Origin: Flavobacterium hydrocarbonoxydans
GTDB lineage: Bacteria; Bacteroidota; Bacteroidia; Flavobacteriales; Flavobacteriaceae
Assembly (NCBI RefSeq): GCF_009789235.1
Contig: NZ_WSTB01000006.1
Location: 267,109-331,108 of the forward strand
Length of the DNA stretch: 64,000 nt
Direction: 5' to 3'
Part shown: positions 26,197 through 34,844 of the stretch, one piece after another
Layout of the letters: every line of letters begins with the position of its first letter
Position numbering within the stretch: position 1 is the first letter of the stretch
Position numbers and translations under genes: made by a program
The notes under the pieces: generated by a model
Seen by the model: only the letters and a program-made list of their open reading frames with translations
Database searches by the model: none
Told to the model about the DNA's origin: nothing

Positions 26197-27714
26197 ATGA
26201 ACAAGAAAGTAATACTAATGATTTTAGACGGTTGGGGAAAATCTCCTGACCCTAAAGTATCTGCAATAGACAATGCAAAAGTTCCTTTTATAAACAGCTT
26301 GTACCAAAACTACCCAAGTGCTCAGCTTCGTACAGACGGATTAAACGTAGGTTTACCTGAAGGACAAATGGGTAATAGCGAAGTTGGTCACATGAACCTT
26401 GGTGCCGGAAGAATTGTTTATCAGGATTTAGCCAAAATAAATTTAGCGGTAGCGCACCAGACACTTGCCAAAGAACAAGTTTTGGTTGATGCTTTTACGT
26501 ATGCTAAAGACAACAATAAAAAAGTTCACTTTTTAGGATTAGTTTCAGATGGTGGCGTTCACTCGCATACTTCTCATTTACGTGGATTGATTGATGCTTC
26601 GCAAGAATATGGATTAGATCAGGTTTATGTTCACGCTTTTACAGACGGGCGCGATGTTGACCCAAAATCGGGTGCCAAATACATTCATGATTTAGAAGAG
26701 CACATCAAAGACACTCCTGTAAAAATTGCCTCGGTTATTGGCCGTTATTACGCAATGGACCGTGACAAACGCTGGGAACGTGTAAAACTGGCTTATGACT
26801 TAGTGGTTAATGCCATCGGAATTCCATCAAAAAATGCAGTTGCAAGTATTCTCGAAAGTTACGCTCACGATGTTACTGACGAATTTATCGCTCCAATCGT
26901 AATGGTAGATAAAGAACAAAAACCATTAGCCACAATTGTTGAAGGTGATGTTGTTATTTTCTTCAACTTCAGAACCGATAGAGGCCGTGAATTGACAGAA
27001 GCGCTTTCGCAGCAAGATTTCCACGAGCAAAACATGCACAAACTAAACCTCTATTATGTAACGCTTACGAACTACGACGAAACGTATCAAAACGTAAAAG
27101 TGGTTTACAATAAAGATAATATTACGGAAACCCTTGGTGAAGTTTTAGAAAAAGCAGGCAAAAAACAAATTCGTATTGCAGAAACTGAAAAATACCCACA
27201 CGTGACCTTTTTCTTTTCCGGAGGAAGAGAACTTCCTTTTGAAGGCGAAACAAGACTTTTAAGAAATTCTCCAAAAGTAGCCACTTACGACTTACAGCCA
27301 GAAATGAGCGCTTTTGAACTTACTGCTGCCCTTGTTCCGGAATTGAACAAAGGTGAAGTTGATTTTGTTTGTCTGAATTTTGCCAATGGCGATATGGTAG
27401 GACACACCGGAATCATGGAAGCGGCAATTTTGGCTTGCGAAGCTGTTGATGCTTGTGCAAAACAAGTAATTGAAGCTGCTCTTGCTAACGATTACACCAC
27501 TATTGTAATTGCCGATCACGGAAACTGCGAAACCATGATTAATCCTGACGGAAGCCCAAATACAGCGCATACAACGAATCCAGTGCCGATTATTTTAGTT
27601 GACAAGGATTTGAAAAACATTCAGGATGGTGTTCTGGGTGACATCGCTCCTACTATTCTGGAATTAATGGGTGTTCCGCAGCCAAATGCGATGACTTGTC
27701 ATTCGTTGTTGTAG
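26197..27714 (+). CDS. gpmI: 2,3-bisphosphoglycerate-independent phosphoglycerate mutase
   Basis: Interconverts 3- and 2-phosphoglycerate in glycolysis and gluconeogenesis. It belongs to the alkaline-phosphatase superfamily with two Mn ions. Visible are the first metal Asp in LMILDGWGKSP, the phospho-Ser61 in MGNSEVGHMNLGAG, the DGRDVDPKSG loop, and the C-terminal metal site NFANGDMVGHTG and IADHGNCETM. The 505-residue length is normal. It has a clear promoter and is followed by a terminator. Confidence 0.97.
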   Translation: MNKKVILMILDGWGKSPDPKVSAIDNAKVPFINSLYQNYPSAQLRTDGLNVGLPEGQMGNSEVGHMNLGAGRIVYQDLAKINLAVAHQTLAKEQVLVDAFTYAKDNNKKVHFLGLVSDGGVHSHTSHLRGLIDASQEYGLDQVYVHAFTDGRDVDPKSGAKYIHDLEEHIKDTPVKIASVIGRYYAMDRDKRWERVKLAYDLVVNAIGIPSKNAVASILESYAHDVTDEFIAPIVMVDKEQKPLATIVEGDVVIFFNFRTDRGRELTEALSQQDFHEQNMHKLNLYYVTLTNYDETYQNVKVVYNKDNITETLGEVLEKAGKKQIRIAETEKYPHVTFFFSGGRELPFEGETRLLRNSPKVATYDLQPEMSAFELTAALVPELNKGEVDFVCLNFANGDMVGHTGIMEAAILACEAVDACAKQVIEAALANDYTTIVIADHGNCETMINPDGSPNTAHTTNPVPIILVDKDLKNIQDGVLGDIAPTILELMGVPQPNAMTCHSLL

Positions 27715-27755
27715 AAGAAAATCAAACCATATAAGTGATATAAGTTCATTTAAAT

Positions 27756-27790
27756 AAAAAAGAGAGACATGATTGGTCTCTCTTTTGTTT
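27756..27790 (+). terminator. Intrinsic terminator of gpmI
   Basis: Stem AAAAGAGAGAC with GTCTCTCTTTT, loop ATGATTG, followed by a T-rich stretch, about 45 bases after the stop. Confidence 0.85.
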
Positions 27791-27850
27791 TTAGGTCTTT
27801 CTTTTCATTTCGATTTCTGATTTCTACGATAAAACCAAATCTTTTTCAGG

Positions 27851-27928
27851 AGCTAATCCCGCTATCCGTTGCAATCTTTTGTGGCGAACCCCGCCACAAA
27901 AGGATTTCCACTTCTATCGGGGCTAGGG
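27851..27928 (-). repeat. Covarying hairpin repeat, copy B
   Basis: Minus-strand orientation of the family described at 12178. Hairpin arms GTGGCG / CGCCAC; both flanking parts (GATAGAAGTGGAAATCC and ATTGCAACGGATAGC) are present. It lies just after the gpmI terminator. Confidence 0.8.
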
Positions 27929-27958
27929 CAATCTTTTCCAATAAGAGCGTTTTAGTTT

Positions 27959-28094
27959 ATTTTGTCATTTCTGACGGAGGAGACTCGAACGATAGTGAAC
28001 AGACGAAGTAAATCTCCGTAAGTAGCTCCGTCACTAATAGTCAATCTTTGTCGAGTTTCTTGCGGAGATTTCTCATTCTTCGAAATGACAAAAT
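27959..28094. repeat. MITE-like element with inverted ends
   Basis: A 136-bp non-coding element with ATTTTGTCATTTC at one end and its exact inverse GAAATGACAAAAT at the other. The interior carries further inverted pairs (GACGGAGGAG... and AATCTCCGTAAGTAGCTCCGTC). It is related to the tandem array at 53623. Confidence 0.7.
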
Positions 28095-28168
28095 TGCAGA
28101 TAGAATAACTTTATAAACTCAAACTAGCTTATATTTTCTTATATCACTTATATGGTTTAAAATCAAAA

Positions 28169-29425
28169 TCACATCACAAAATAATGATACGCCCACTCAA
28201 CAGCATAAATTACAAGTCCTATTAATCCTCCAACAAGCGTTCCGTTGATTCTGATGTATTGAAGGTCTTTGCCTATTTCTAATTCCAGTTTTTCAGAAAC
28301 CTCTTTCCCGTCCCAGCTTTTTACGGTTGACGAAATCAAATCTCCTATTACTTTTTTATTATTCAGAAGAACCGAAAGTAAATCATTTTTAATAAAATTA
28401 TTGATTTTATCAACCATAACCGGATCTTCTTTAATTCCGTTTCCAAAATTCTGGATCAGACCGGCGATGCTTTTTTTGATAGAAGAATCATCTCCTTTTT
28501 CTAAGTCGTTACTTATCGAAAGTTTTACTTCATCCCAAATTCCGTTGATGTAATCCTGAACTTCTTTTTTACCTGCAAAACTTAGAATGAGGTTATTAAT
28601 CTTGGTTCGCATCTCTTCTGAATGTTTTACCTGGTCCAGAAAGTCATACACATATTGGTCAATCTTAGCGCGAATCAGGCTTTCCGGGTCTTTGGCTTCA
28701 TTCAGGAAATCGTACAATCCATTAAAAACACCTTCAGAAATGCTTTTATCGGCTAAGCCAAATGTCAAAAGCGGTGTTGATTCTTTTACTTTTTTTCGAA
28801 TTAAATCTTTATTTTCGATCAGTTCATTACACAAAACATCCAGAATATTGGTCAGCATTTGTTCTTTCAAATGTCCTTTTTGCAAAGGTTCCAGCGCCAG
28901 AGCTACCCAATCTCCAAAGTTGATGGCTTCTAATTTTTCTTTAAATTGAAATTGAATAAAACGCTTGATATCTTCATCATTAATCGTTCTTAAAATTCCC
29001 GGAATTACATTTACGGCAATCAAATTGGCAACTTTATTAGCGTTTTGTTCTTCAGACAGCCACTCCGAAGCTTTTGTGGCAATATTGAATTCTTCGAGTT
29101 TAACTTCGAGTTTTTCGCGATTCAAAAATTCTTCAGAAACAAAATTGCCAAGGTTTTCTCCAATTTCATTTTTCTTTAATGGAATAATCGCCGTGTGCCA
29201 AATCGGAATTCCCAAAGGATGACGAAACAATGCCACAACCGCAAACCAATCGGCAATTCCTCCTACCATTGCTGCTTCGCTAAAAGCCTGCAACATCGGA
29301 ATCTTAAAATAAATCGCAATTATAAAAAGCAATACCGCAATTCCTAAAAGTCCGAGCGCATTATTTTTCATGCTTTTCAAAGCCTTTTCTTTTGCGATAT
29401 TCTCCTGATTGATAACTGGTTTCAT
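28169..29425 (-). CDS. DUF445 family membrane protein
   Basis: A 418-residue protein with two hydrophobic segments near the N-terminus (about 25-65), a long soluble helical middle and one membrane helix at the C-terminus (LVGGLIGLVIYAVEWAYHYF). The N-terminal motif AAMVGGIADWFAVVALFRHPLG is characteristic of DUF445 (YheB-like) proteins, which have no established function. It stands alone behind the repeat-rich space after gpmI. Confidence 0.85.
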   Translation of the reverse strand: MKPVINQENIAKEKALKSMKNNALGLLGIAVLLFIIAIYFKIPMLQAFSEAAMVGGIADWFAVVALFRHPLGIPIWHTAIIPLKKNEIGENLGNFVSEEFLNREKLEVKLEEFNIATKASEWLSEEQNANKVANLIAVNVIPGILRTINDEDIKRFIQFQFKEKLEAINFGDWVALALEPLQKGHLKEQMLTNILDVLCNELIENKDLIRKKVKESTPLLTFGLADKSISEGVFNGLYDFLNEAKDPESLIRAKIDQYVYDFLDQVKHSEEMRTKINNLILSFAGKKEVQDYINGIWDEVKLSISNDLEKGDDSSIKKSIAGLIQNFGNGIKEDPVMVDKINNFIKNDLLSVLLNNKKVIGDLISSTVKSWDGKEVSEKLELEIGKDLQYIRINGTLVGGLIGLVIYAVEWAYHYFVM

Positions 29426-29501
29426 AATTGCTAAATGTTTGCTTAGCTAATTTATGCCTTTTTTATTAAATAAGACTATTTATAATTATTGGTAAAAGTT
29501 A

Positions 29502-29575
29502 GCCACGAATTCACGAATTTTAATGTTTTAAAATTTAAGTGTACCGATTTTAGCTAAAATTCGTAAACTCGTGGC
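29502..29575. repeat. GCCACGAATTCACGAATT inverted repeat, copy 1
   Basis: Left arm GCCACGAATTCACGAATTT (29502-29520) and imperfect inverse AAATTCGTAAACTCGTGGC (29557-29575) form a long hairpin upstream of map. Other copies are at 48321 and 56189. Confidence 0.75.
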
Positions 29576-29636
29576 GAAAAATTATAGATGAAAATAATAT
29601 TAAAATTGTACTTTTGCCAACTGAAAATCCGAAATT

Positions 29637-30455
29637 ATGATTATTGTAAAATCACGTGAAGAAATCGAATTAATGCGCGAAAGTGCTTTGATCGTTTCTA
29701 AAACATTAGGAATGATTGCTTCTGAAATCAAAGAAGGAGTTACCACATTACATCTTGACAAATTAGCCGAAGAATTTATTCGTGACCACGGTGCTGTGCC
29801 TAGTTTTCTGGGTTTATACGACTTTCCAAACTCGCTTTGCATGAGTCCAAATGCGCAGGTTGTACACGGGATTCCGAATAATGTACCTTTAAAAAACGGA
29901 GATGTCATCTCGGTAGATTGCGGTGCTTTTAAAAATGGCTATCACGGTGATCATGCCTATAGTTTCGAAATTGGAGAGGTTGCTCCTGAAACTAAAAAGC
30001 TTTTACAGGTAACCAAAGAATCTCTTTACGTAGGAATCAGGGAATTTAAAGCTGGAAACCGCGTAGAAGATGTTGGAAACGCCATTCAGAAATATACGGA
30101 AGCTCATGGTTACGGAGTTGTTCGTGAATTAGTTGGTCACGGTTTAGGACAAAAAATGCACGAAGAACCTGAAATGCCAAACTACGGTAAAAAAGGCCGC
30201 GGAAAACTTTTTGTTGAAGGAATGGTAGTGGCCATTGAACCGATGATCAACATGGGAACCAGAAACATCAAGCAGCTAAAAGATGGCTGGACAATCCTAA
30301 CCGCTGACGGAAAACCAAGTGCGCATTTCGAACACGACGTTGCCTTAGTAGATGGAAAACCAGAAATTTTATCGACGTTCTATTATATCTATAAAGCATT
30401 AGGAATCGAAAGCACTGAAGAAGACGAATTTAGAAAAGTGCCATTGGTATTATAA
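29637..30455 (+). CDS. map: Methionine aminopeptidase type I
   Basis: Removes N-terminal methionine from new proteins. The pita-bread metallopeptidase ligands are visible: Asp in VISVDCGAFKNGYHGDHAY (two), His in GHGLGQKMHEEP, Glu in VAIEPMINMG and the last Glu near SAHFEHDVAL. The 272-residue length fits type I (with no N-terminal zinc finger). It is directly followed by the GxxExxY cassette. Confidence 0.96.
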   Translation: MIIVKSREEIELMRESALIVSKTLGMIASEIKEGVTTLHLDKLAEEFIRDHGAVPSFLGLYDFPNSLCMSPNAQVVHGIPNNVPLKNGDVISVDCGAFKNGYHGDHAYSFEIGEVAPETKKLLQVTKESLYVGIREFKAGNRVEDVGNAIQKYTEAHGYGVVRELVGHGLGQKMHEEPEMPNYGKKGRGKLFVEGMVVAIEPMINMGTRNIKQLKDGWTILTADGKPSAHFEHDVALVDGKPEILSTFYYIYKALGIESTEEDEFRKVPLVL

Positions 30456-30463
30456 ATTTATTC

Positions 30464-30938
30464 CACAGAGATTCACAAAGATACACGCCAAGATTCACAA
30501 AATTATTTATTTACAAGCCTTAAAATGTTTGAAGAAAACAATGAATCTCGTAATAGATTAGATGCAATTACATATAAAATTATTGGCCTAGCAATTGAAG
30601 TTCACAAACAACTTGGACCTGGTTTGTTAGAATCAGCTTATCAAGAATGTTTGTATTATGAAATAGTAAATGCCGGCCTAACTGTTGAAAGACAAAAAGT
30701 TTTACCAATTGTTTATAAAGACATAAAACTTGATCACGGATATCGAATTGATTTATTAATCGAAAACATGATTGTCATTGAATTAAAAACTGTCGAAGCA
30801 TTTACAGATGTACATTTTGCACAAGTATTGACTTATTTAAAGTTAGGAAATTATCCGTTAGGATTACTTATTAACTTTGATTCAAAAATTTTAAAAAATA
30901 ATATCAAAAGATTTATAAACACTTTGTGAAACTCTGTG
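30464..30938. other. Cassette with 17-bp inverted ends around the GxxExxY gene
   Basis: CACAGAGATTCACAAAG (30464-30480) and CTTTGTGAAACTCTGTG (30922-30938) are inverted repeats with one mismatch in 17. Extra partial copies flank them on both sides (GATTCACAAAATT to 30504; CTTTGTGAAACTCTGCG to 30959). The enclosed gene ends inside the right repeat. No target duplication was identified. Confidence 0.5.
30525..30929 (+). CDS. GxxExxY protein, PD-(D/E)XK-nuclease-like
   Basis: A 134-residue cytoplasmic protein of the GxxExxY family; the name motif is GLLESAY (about 37-43). The C-terminal half shows the PD-(D/E)XK pattern: Asp in YRIDLLIE, and E-x-K in VIELKTVE. The family is widespread in Bacteroidota without a proven role; nuclease activity is inferred from the fold. 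The stop codon lies within a repeat that is inverted on the other side of the gene, between the core genes map and a methyltransferase. This suggests a recent insertion. Confidence 0.82.
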   Translation: MFEENNESRNRLDAITYKIIGLAIEVHKQLGPGLLESAYQECLYYEIVNAGLTVERQKVLPIVYKDIKLDHGYRIDLLIENMIVIELKTVEAFTDVHFAQVLTYLKLGNYPLGLLINFDSKILKNNIKRFINTL

Positions 30939-30970
30939 TCTCCTTTGTGAAACTCTGCGAAATAGCCCCC

Positions 30971-31744
30971 ATGAAAAAACTATTTAAACTAGTACTTAAT
31001 ACAATACCTCGCCCATTATTAATTCGTTTGAGTTATGTGGCTCGTCCTGTTTTGGCTTTGTCCTTAAAAGGAAGCAAATATACTGACCCTATTGATGGGA
31101 AAAGTTTCCGTTCGTTTTTGCCTTATGGCTACGGAAAACAACGTAATAATGTGCTTTCGCCAAGTACACTTTCGTTAGAAAGACACCGTTTGCTTTGGTT
31201 GTATTTAAACGACCAAACCGACTTTTTTACAGCACCAAAAAAAGTGCTTCATTTTGCGCCAGAACAGGCTTTTTATAAGCTTTTCCGCAAGCAAAAAAAC
31301 CTTAATTACACAACAACCGATTTGTTTTCGCCTTTGGCAGATGTAAAAGCAGATATCTGTAATTTACCTTTTAAAGACAACGAATACGATGTGATTTTGT
31401 GTAACCACGTTTTGGAACATATTCCAGATGATACAAAAGCGATGCAGGAATTATTCAGAGTTTTAAAACCTGGCGGAATGGCGATTTTACAAATTCCACA
31501 AGACTTATCAAGAGCAGTTACGTTTGCCGATGATACGATTACAGACCAAAAAGAACGCGCAAAAATATTCGGACAATACGATCATGTTCGTATTTACGGC
31601 CGCGATTATTTTGATAAATTAAGAAGTATTGGTTTTATCGTAATCGAAGAAGATTATACTAATAAAATCACTCCTGAATTGGTAGAAAAATACTGTCTGG
31701 CAAAAGGGGAAATTATTCCGCTTTGCTTTAAACCGGAAAACTAA
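30971..31744 (+). CDS. Class I SAM-dependent methyltransferase
   Basis: A 257-residue enzyme. The Methyltransf_11 domain is in the middle: VLHFAPEQAFYKLF (degenerate motif I), ADICNLPFKDNEYDVILCNH, LEHIPDDTKAMQELFRVLKPGG, typical of class I folds. The substrate is unknown. An upstream in-frame ATG at 30926 lies within the repeat end of the GxxExxY cassette, so I use the ATG at 30971, whose product starts MKKLFKL. The N-terminal 40 residues are basic and hydrophobic and may contact a membrane. Confidence 0.82.
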   Translation: MKKLFKLVLNTIPRPLLIRLSYVARPVLALSLKGSKYTDPIDGKSFRSFLPYGYGKQRNNVLSPSTLSLERHRLLWLYLNDQTDFFTAPKKVLHFAPEQAFYKLFRKQKNLNYTTTDLFSPLADVKADICNLPFKDNEYDVILCNHVLEHIPDDTKAMQELFRVLKPGGMAILQIPQDLSRAVTFADDTITDQKERAKIFGQYDHVRIYGRDYFDKLRSIGFIVIEEDYTNKITPELVEKYCLAKGEIIPLCFKPEN

Positions 31745-31862
31745 TTTTTTCAACCATATAAGTTACATAAGTTCCTTTTAAAAGTTTTCAATTTATTATT
31801 ATTTTGAAAACTTTTTAAGTTTAGAAAACTCCCAAAATTATAACCAAACCAAAATCCTACTC

Positions 31863-34763
31863 TTGGAAGCTACAAAATTATTTCAGTTTTGTTTTGATAT
31901 CAGTTTTGAAAAAAACCTGAATACCTATATTCCCACAGCTTACATCGTTGAAGCTGTAGATGAGATTAAATATTTAAACAAAAAAGCAAGCACGGATGTA
32001 CTGGAAAGTTTTGGAATTGTTTTTGAAAATTTAGATTCCAATACCAAAAAAATACTGACAGCTTGTGAATCTTTGAAACCTGAATTTATTTTCAGGAAAT
32101 TCAGTGCCAAAATCAAATCAGCTAAAACCATTGCCGACCTGCAAAAAGATTCTAAAATTGATTTTGCAATTCGTCAGCATTTAAAATTCAATTTAAGTTC
32201 CTTTTACGATTTAATTGTGAAAGAACAATTTCCTCTCTCTTTGGATTTGGGAACTGAAAAAGACTTTTACAGATCCAGAGTCAATATCGAGTCTCGTGAT
32301 TTTGAACCTCAAATTCACTTTGCTAAACATTCAGAAGGTATTACTTACACCCTTTCATTAAAAGAAAATAAAACTACATTTTCGCCTATGAATAGTAGTA
32401 TCGTAATTCTTTTGGATGAACCGGGCTGGCTCATTATCGATAAGAAATTAGGACGGTTAAAAGAACTTAATTCTAAAAAACTGACTCCTTTTCTAAAGAA
32501 AAAATCTATTGAAATACCATCAAAATTGGTTGACAATTATTTTAAAAATTTTATTCCCGAAATAGCCAAAAAAATCGATATAGAAGCCACGGGTTTTGAA
32601 ATGGAACTGCGGGATCAAATCATTTCGAGTACGATTCAGCCTGTTTATGATTTCTTTAAAAACTGTTATTACCTCAACCTTTATTTCGATTATAACGGTT
32701 ATTCATTCGATGGCAGCAAAACTAAAAAAACACATACTTTTGTTGATTTCAGTATTGTTAATGAACCCAAAATAATTCAGTTTAAAAGAAGTGCCGTCGA
32801 AATTTTATATACCAAAAAACTACTTGAAATCGGTCTGGTAAAAATCAAAAATGAACTGTTTGGCCTGGATACCGACTTAGAAGCCAATGATCCGTATAGC
32901 AACATTCAATTGATTATTGACAATAAGGAAAAGCTTGAAAATTTAGGTTTTACCATTCAAAATCTTAAACTGGAAAGCAAAGAAATCATTACAGAAAACC
33001 ACACTGTTTCGGCCTCAAAAGAAACAACCGGCGATTGGTTTGACATCAAAATCATTATTACTATTGGAAATTATAACATTAATTTCAGCGAAATTATTCC
33101 CAATATAAAAAGCAAGGAAAGGCTCTTTATGCTGCCTGACGGAAACTATTTTTTGATTCCGTTAGAATGGCTCAGCAAATACAGTTCACTGGCCAAACTG
33201 GCCAACACAGAAAAGGGAAATCTTCTTTTGCGTAAAAGTAATTTTGCTGCTCTGGATGCGATTCCGGAAATGAAAAACGATGTCATTCAAAAAGCAGAAT
33301 ATACCGCTTCTGATTTACTAAAAGCAACTTTGAGACCGTATCAGGTCGATGGCGTAAAATGGCTTTTGGGTCATTTTAATTCTAATTTAGGAGCTTGCCT
33401 GGCTGATGATATGGGACTTGGAAAGACATTGCAAACGTTAGCCGTTCTGGTTGCTGTTCAGGAACAATTAGGATTTACAACTAAAACCACGAATTTTGAT
33501 TTGTTTCAAAATGAAACGACTATAGAAAGAGAACCTTTAAAAGCGCTGATTGTTCTTCCTTCTTCGCTAGTTTTTAACTGGTACAACGAAGCTTCAAAAT
33601 TTGCACCGCATTTTTCTAAAATGCAATATGTGGGTAATGACAGAAAATTATTAGCCGGCAGATTAGATTCGACCGACTTAATTTTTACCAGCTACAGTGT
33701 TGTTCATCGTGATATTTCAATTTTAGAAAAATACGATTTCCGTTATTTAATTTTGGACGAAAGTCAATACATTAAAAATAAAAATTCTAAAATTTTTAAA
33801 GCCATCAATAAAATAAGTACCGCTCATAAAATTGCGCTAAGCGGTACTCCTATCGAAAACTCCCTAGACGATTTATGGTCACAGATGCAATTTATAAATC
33901 CGGATATTTTGGGAACTTATACTTTTTTCGCAGAAAACTTTAAAATTCCGATTGAGAAAAAACAGGACGAAAATAGTTTAGCCGAATTAAAAAATCTTAT
34001 TCAGCCTTATATTTTGCGACGAACCAAAGAACAGGTTTTGAAAGATTTACCCGAATTGACCGAACAGATTTACTATTGCGATATGGATCCTGAACAGGAA
34101 AAATTATATGAAAAAGAAAAATCTAAAGCGCGTAATTTTTTACTAAAAACAGATGGATCCAGCCCGGACAAAATTAGCATTATCAACACGCTGATGAAGT
34201 TAAGACAGTTGAGTAATCATCCAAAAATGATAGATCAGGAGTCAGAAATTGATTCCGGAAAATATATGGCTGTCACCAATTATCTGGAAAATCTAGTAAA
34301 AGGAAAACAAAAAACGATCATTTTTAGCTCGTTTGTTACTAATTTGAATTTTTACACGACCTGGTGTAGGGAAAATAAAATACAATTTTGTGAGATTACA
34401 GGTGAAACTCCTGCCAATAAAAGAGAACAGCAGGTAAATTTATTTCAGGAAAATGAAGAGCCTCTATTATTTTTTATTTCACTTAAAGCGGGTGGCGTTG
34501 GCCTGAATATCACCAGGGCTTCGTATGTTTTGTTTCTGGATCCGTGGTGGAATCCTTTTGCTGAAAAACAAGGTGTGGGAAGAGCGCACAGAATAGGACA
34601 ATTAAACAAAGTAAATGTCATCCGGTTTATTTCGAAAAATACAGTCGAAGAAAAAATAATCAAACTGCAGGAGAACAAAAAGCTGCTATCGGATTCGCTT
34701 TTAGAAGAAAGTTTTGTCAACGACGAAATCGAAGTTAATTTAGAATACATTTTGGGTTCCTGA
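31863..34763 (+). CDS. SNF2-family DEAD/DEAH helicase (Swi2/Snf2 ATPase)
   Basis: A 966-residue DNA translocase. The N-terminal 490 residues are a family-specific accessory region. The ATPase follows: Walker A in DDMGLGKTLQTL (about 515-526), the Walker B equivalent LDESQYIKN, SGTPIENSLDDLWSQ, and the C-terminal RecA lobe with GGVGLNITRASYVLFLDPWW and GRAHRIGQ. It probably remodels protein-DNA complexes or RNA polymerase. The first possible start is TTG at 31863. It stands alone between the methyltransferase and the plug gene. Confidence 0.93.
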   Translation: MEATKLFQFCFDISFEKNLNTYIPTAYIVEAVDEIKYLNKKASTDVLESFGIVFENLDSNTKKILTACESLKPEFIFRKFSAKIKSAKTIADLQKDSKIDFAIRQHLKFNLSSFYDLIVKEQFPLSLDLGTEKDFYRSRVNIESRDFEPQIHFAKHSEGITYTLSLKENKTTFSPMNSSIVILLDEPGWLIIDKKLGRLKELNSKKLTPFLKKKSIEIPSKLVDNYFKNFIPEIAKKIDIEATGFEMELRDQIISSTIQPVYDFFKNCYYLNLYFDYNGYSFDGSKTKKTHTFVDFSIVNEPKIIQFKRSAVEILYTKKLLEIGLVKIKNELFGLDTDLEANDPYSNIQLIIDNKEKLENLGFTIQNLKLESKEIITENHTVSASKETTGDWFDIKIIITIGNYNINFSEIIPNIKSKERLFMLPDGNYFLIPLEWLSKYSSLAKLANTEKGNLLLRKSNFAALDAIPEMKNDVIQKAEYTASDLLKATLRPYQVDGVKWLLGHFNSNLGACLADDMGLGKTLQTLAVLVAVQEQLGFTTKTTNFDLFQNETTIEREPLKALIVLPSSLVFNWYNEASKFAPHFSKMQYVGNDRKLLAGRLDSTDLIFTSYSVVHRDISILEKYDFRYLILDESQYIKNKNSKIFKAINKISTAHKIALSGTPIENSLDDLWSQMQFINPDILGTYTFFAENFKIPIEKKQDENSLAELKNLIQPYILRRTKEQVLKDLPELTEQIYYCDMDPEQEKLYEKEKSKARNFLLKTDGSSPDKISIINTLMKLRQLSNHPKMIDQESEIDSGKYMAVTNYLENLVKGKQKTIIFSSFVTNLNFYTTWCRENKIQFCEITGETPANKREQQVNLFQENEEPLLFFISLKAGGVGLNITRASYVLFLDPWWNPFAEKQGVGRAHRIGQLNKVNVIRFISKNTVEEKIIKLQENKKLLSDSLLEESFVNDEIEVNLEYILGS

Positions 34764-34844
34764 TAAATTGTTTTCAAAACCAATAAAATGGCTTCTTAAT
34801 ACGTTTATAAAATTGTTATATTTACAATCTTACATCGTGAAAAT

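Larger units (their letters stand above)
27724..28158. repeat. Intergenic block bounded by perfect 21-bp inverted repeats
   Basis: AAACCATATAAGTGATATAAG at 27724-27744 and its exact reverse complement at 28138-28158 enclose the whole space between gpmI and the DUF445 gene. Inside are the gpmI terminator (27756), hairpin repeat copy B (27851) and a MITE-like element (27959). There is no coding sequence. Confidence 0.7.

Noticed and set aside
27959..28094. Insertion sequence
   Set aside because: Inverted ends are present but there is no transposase and only 136 bp; described as a MITE-like repeat instead.
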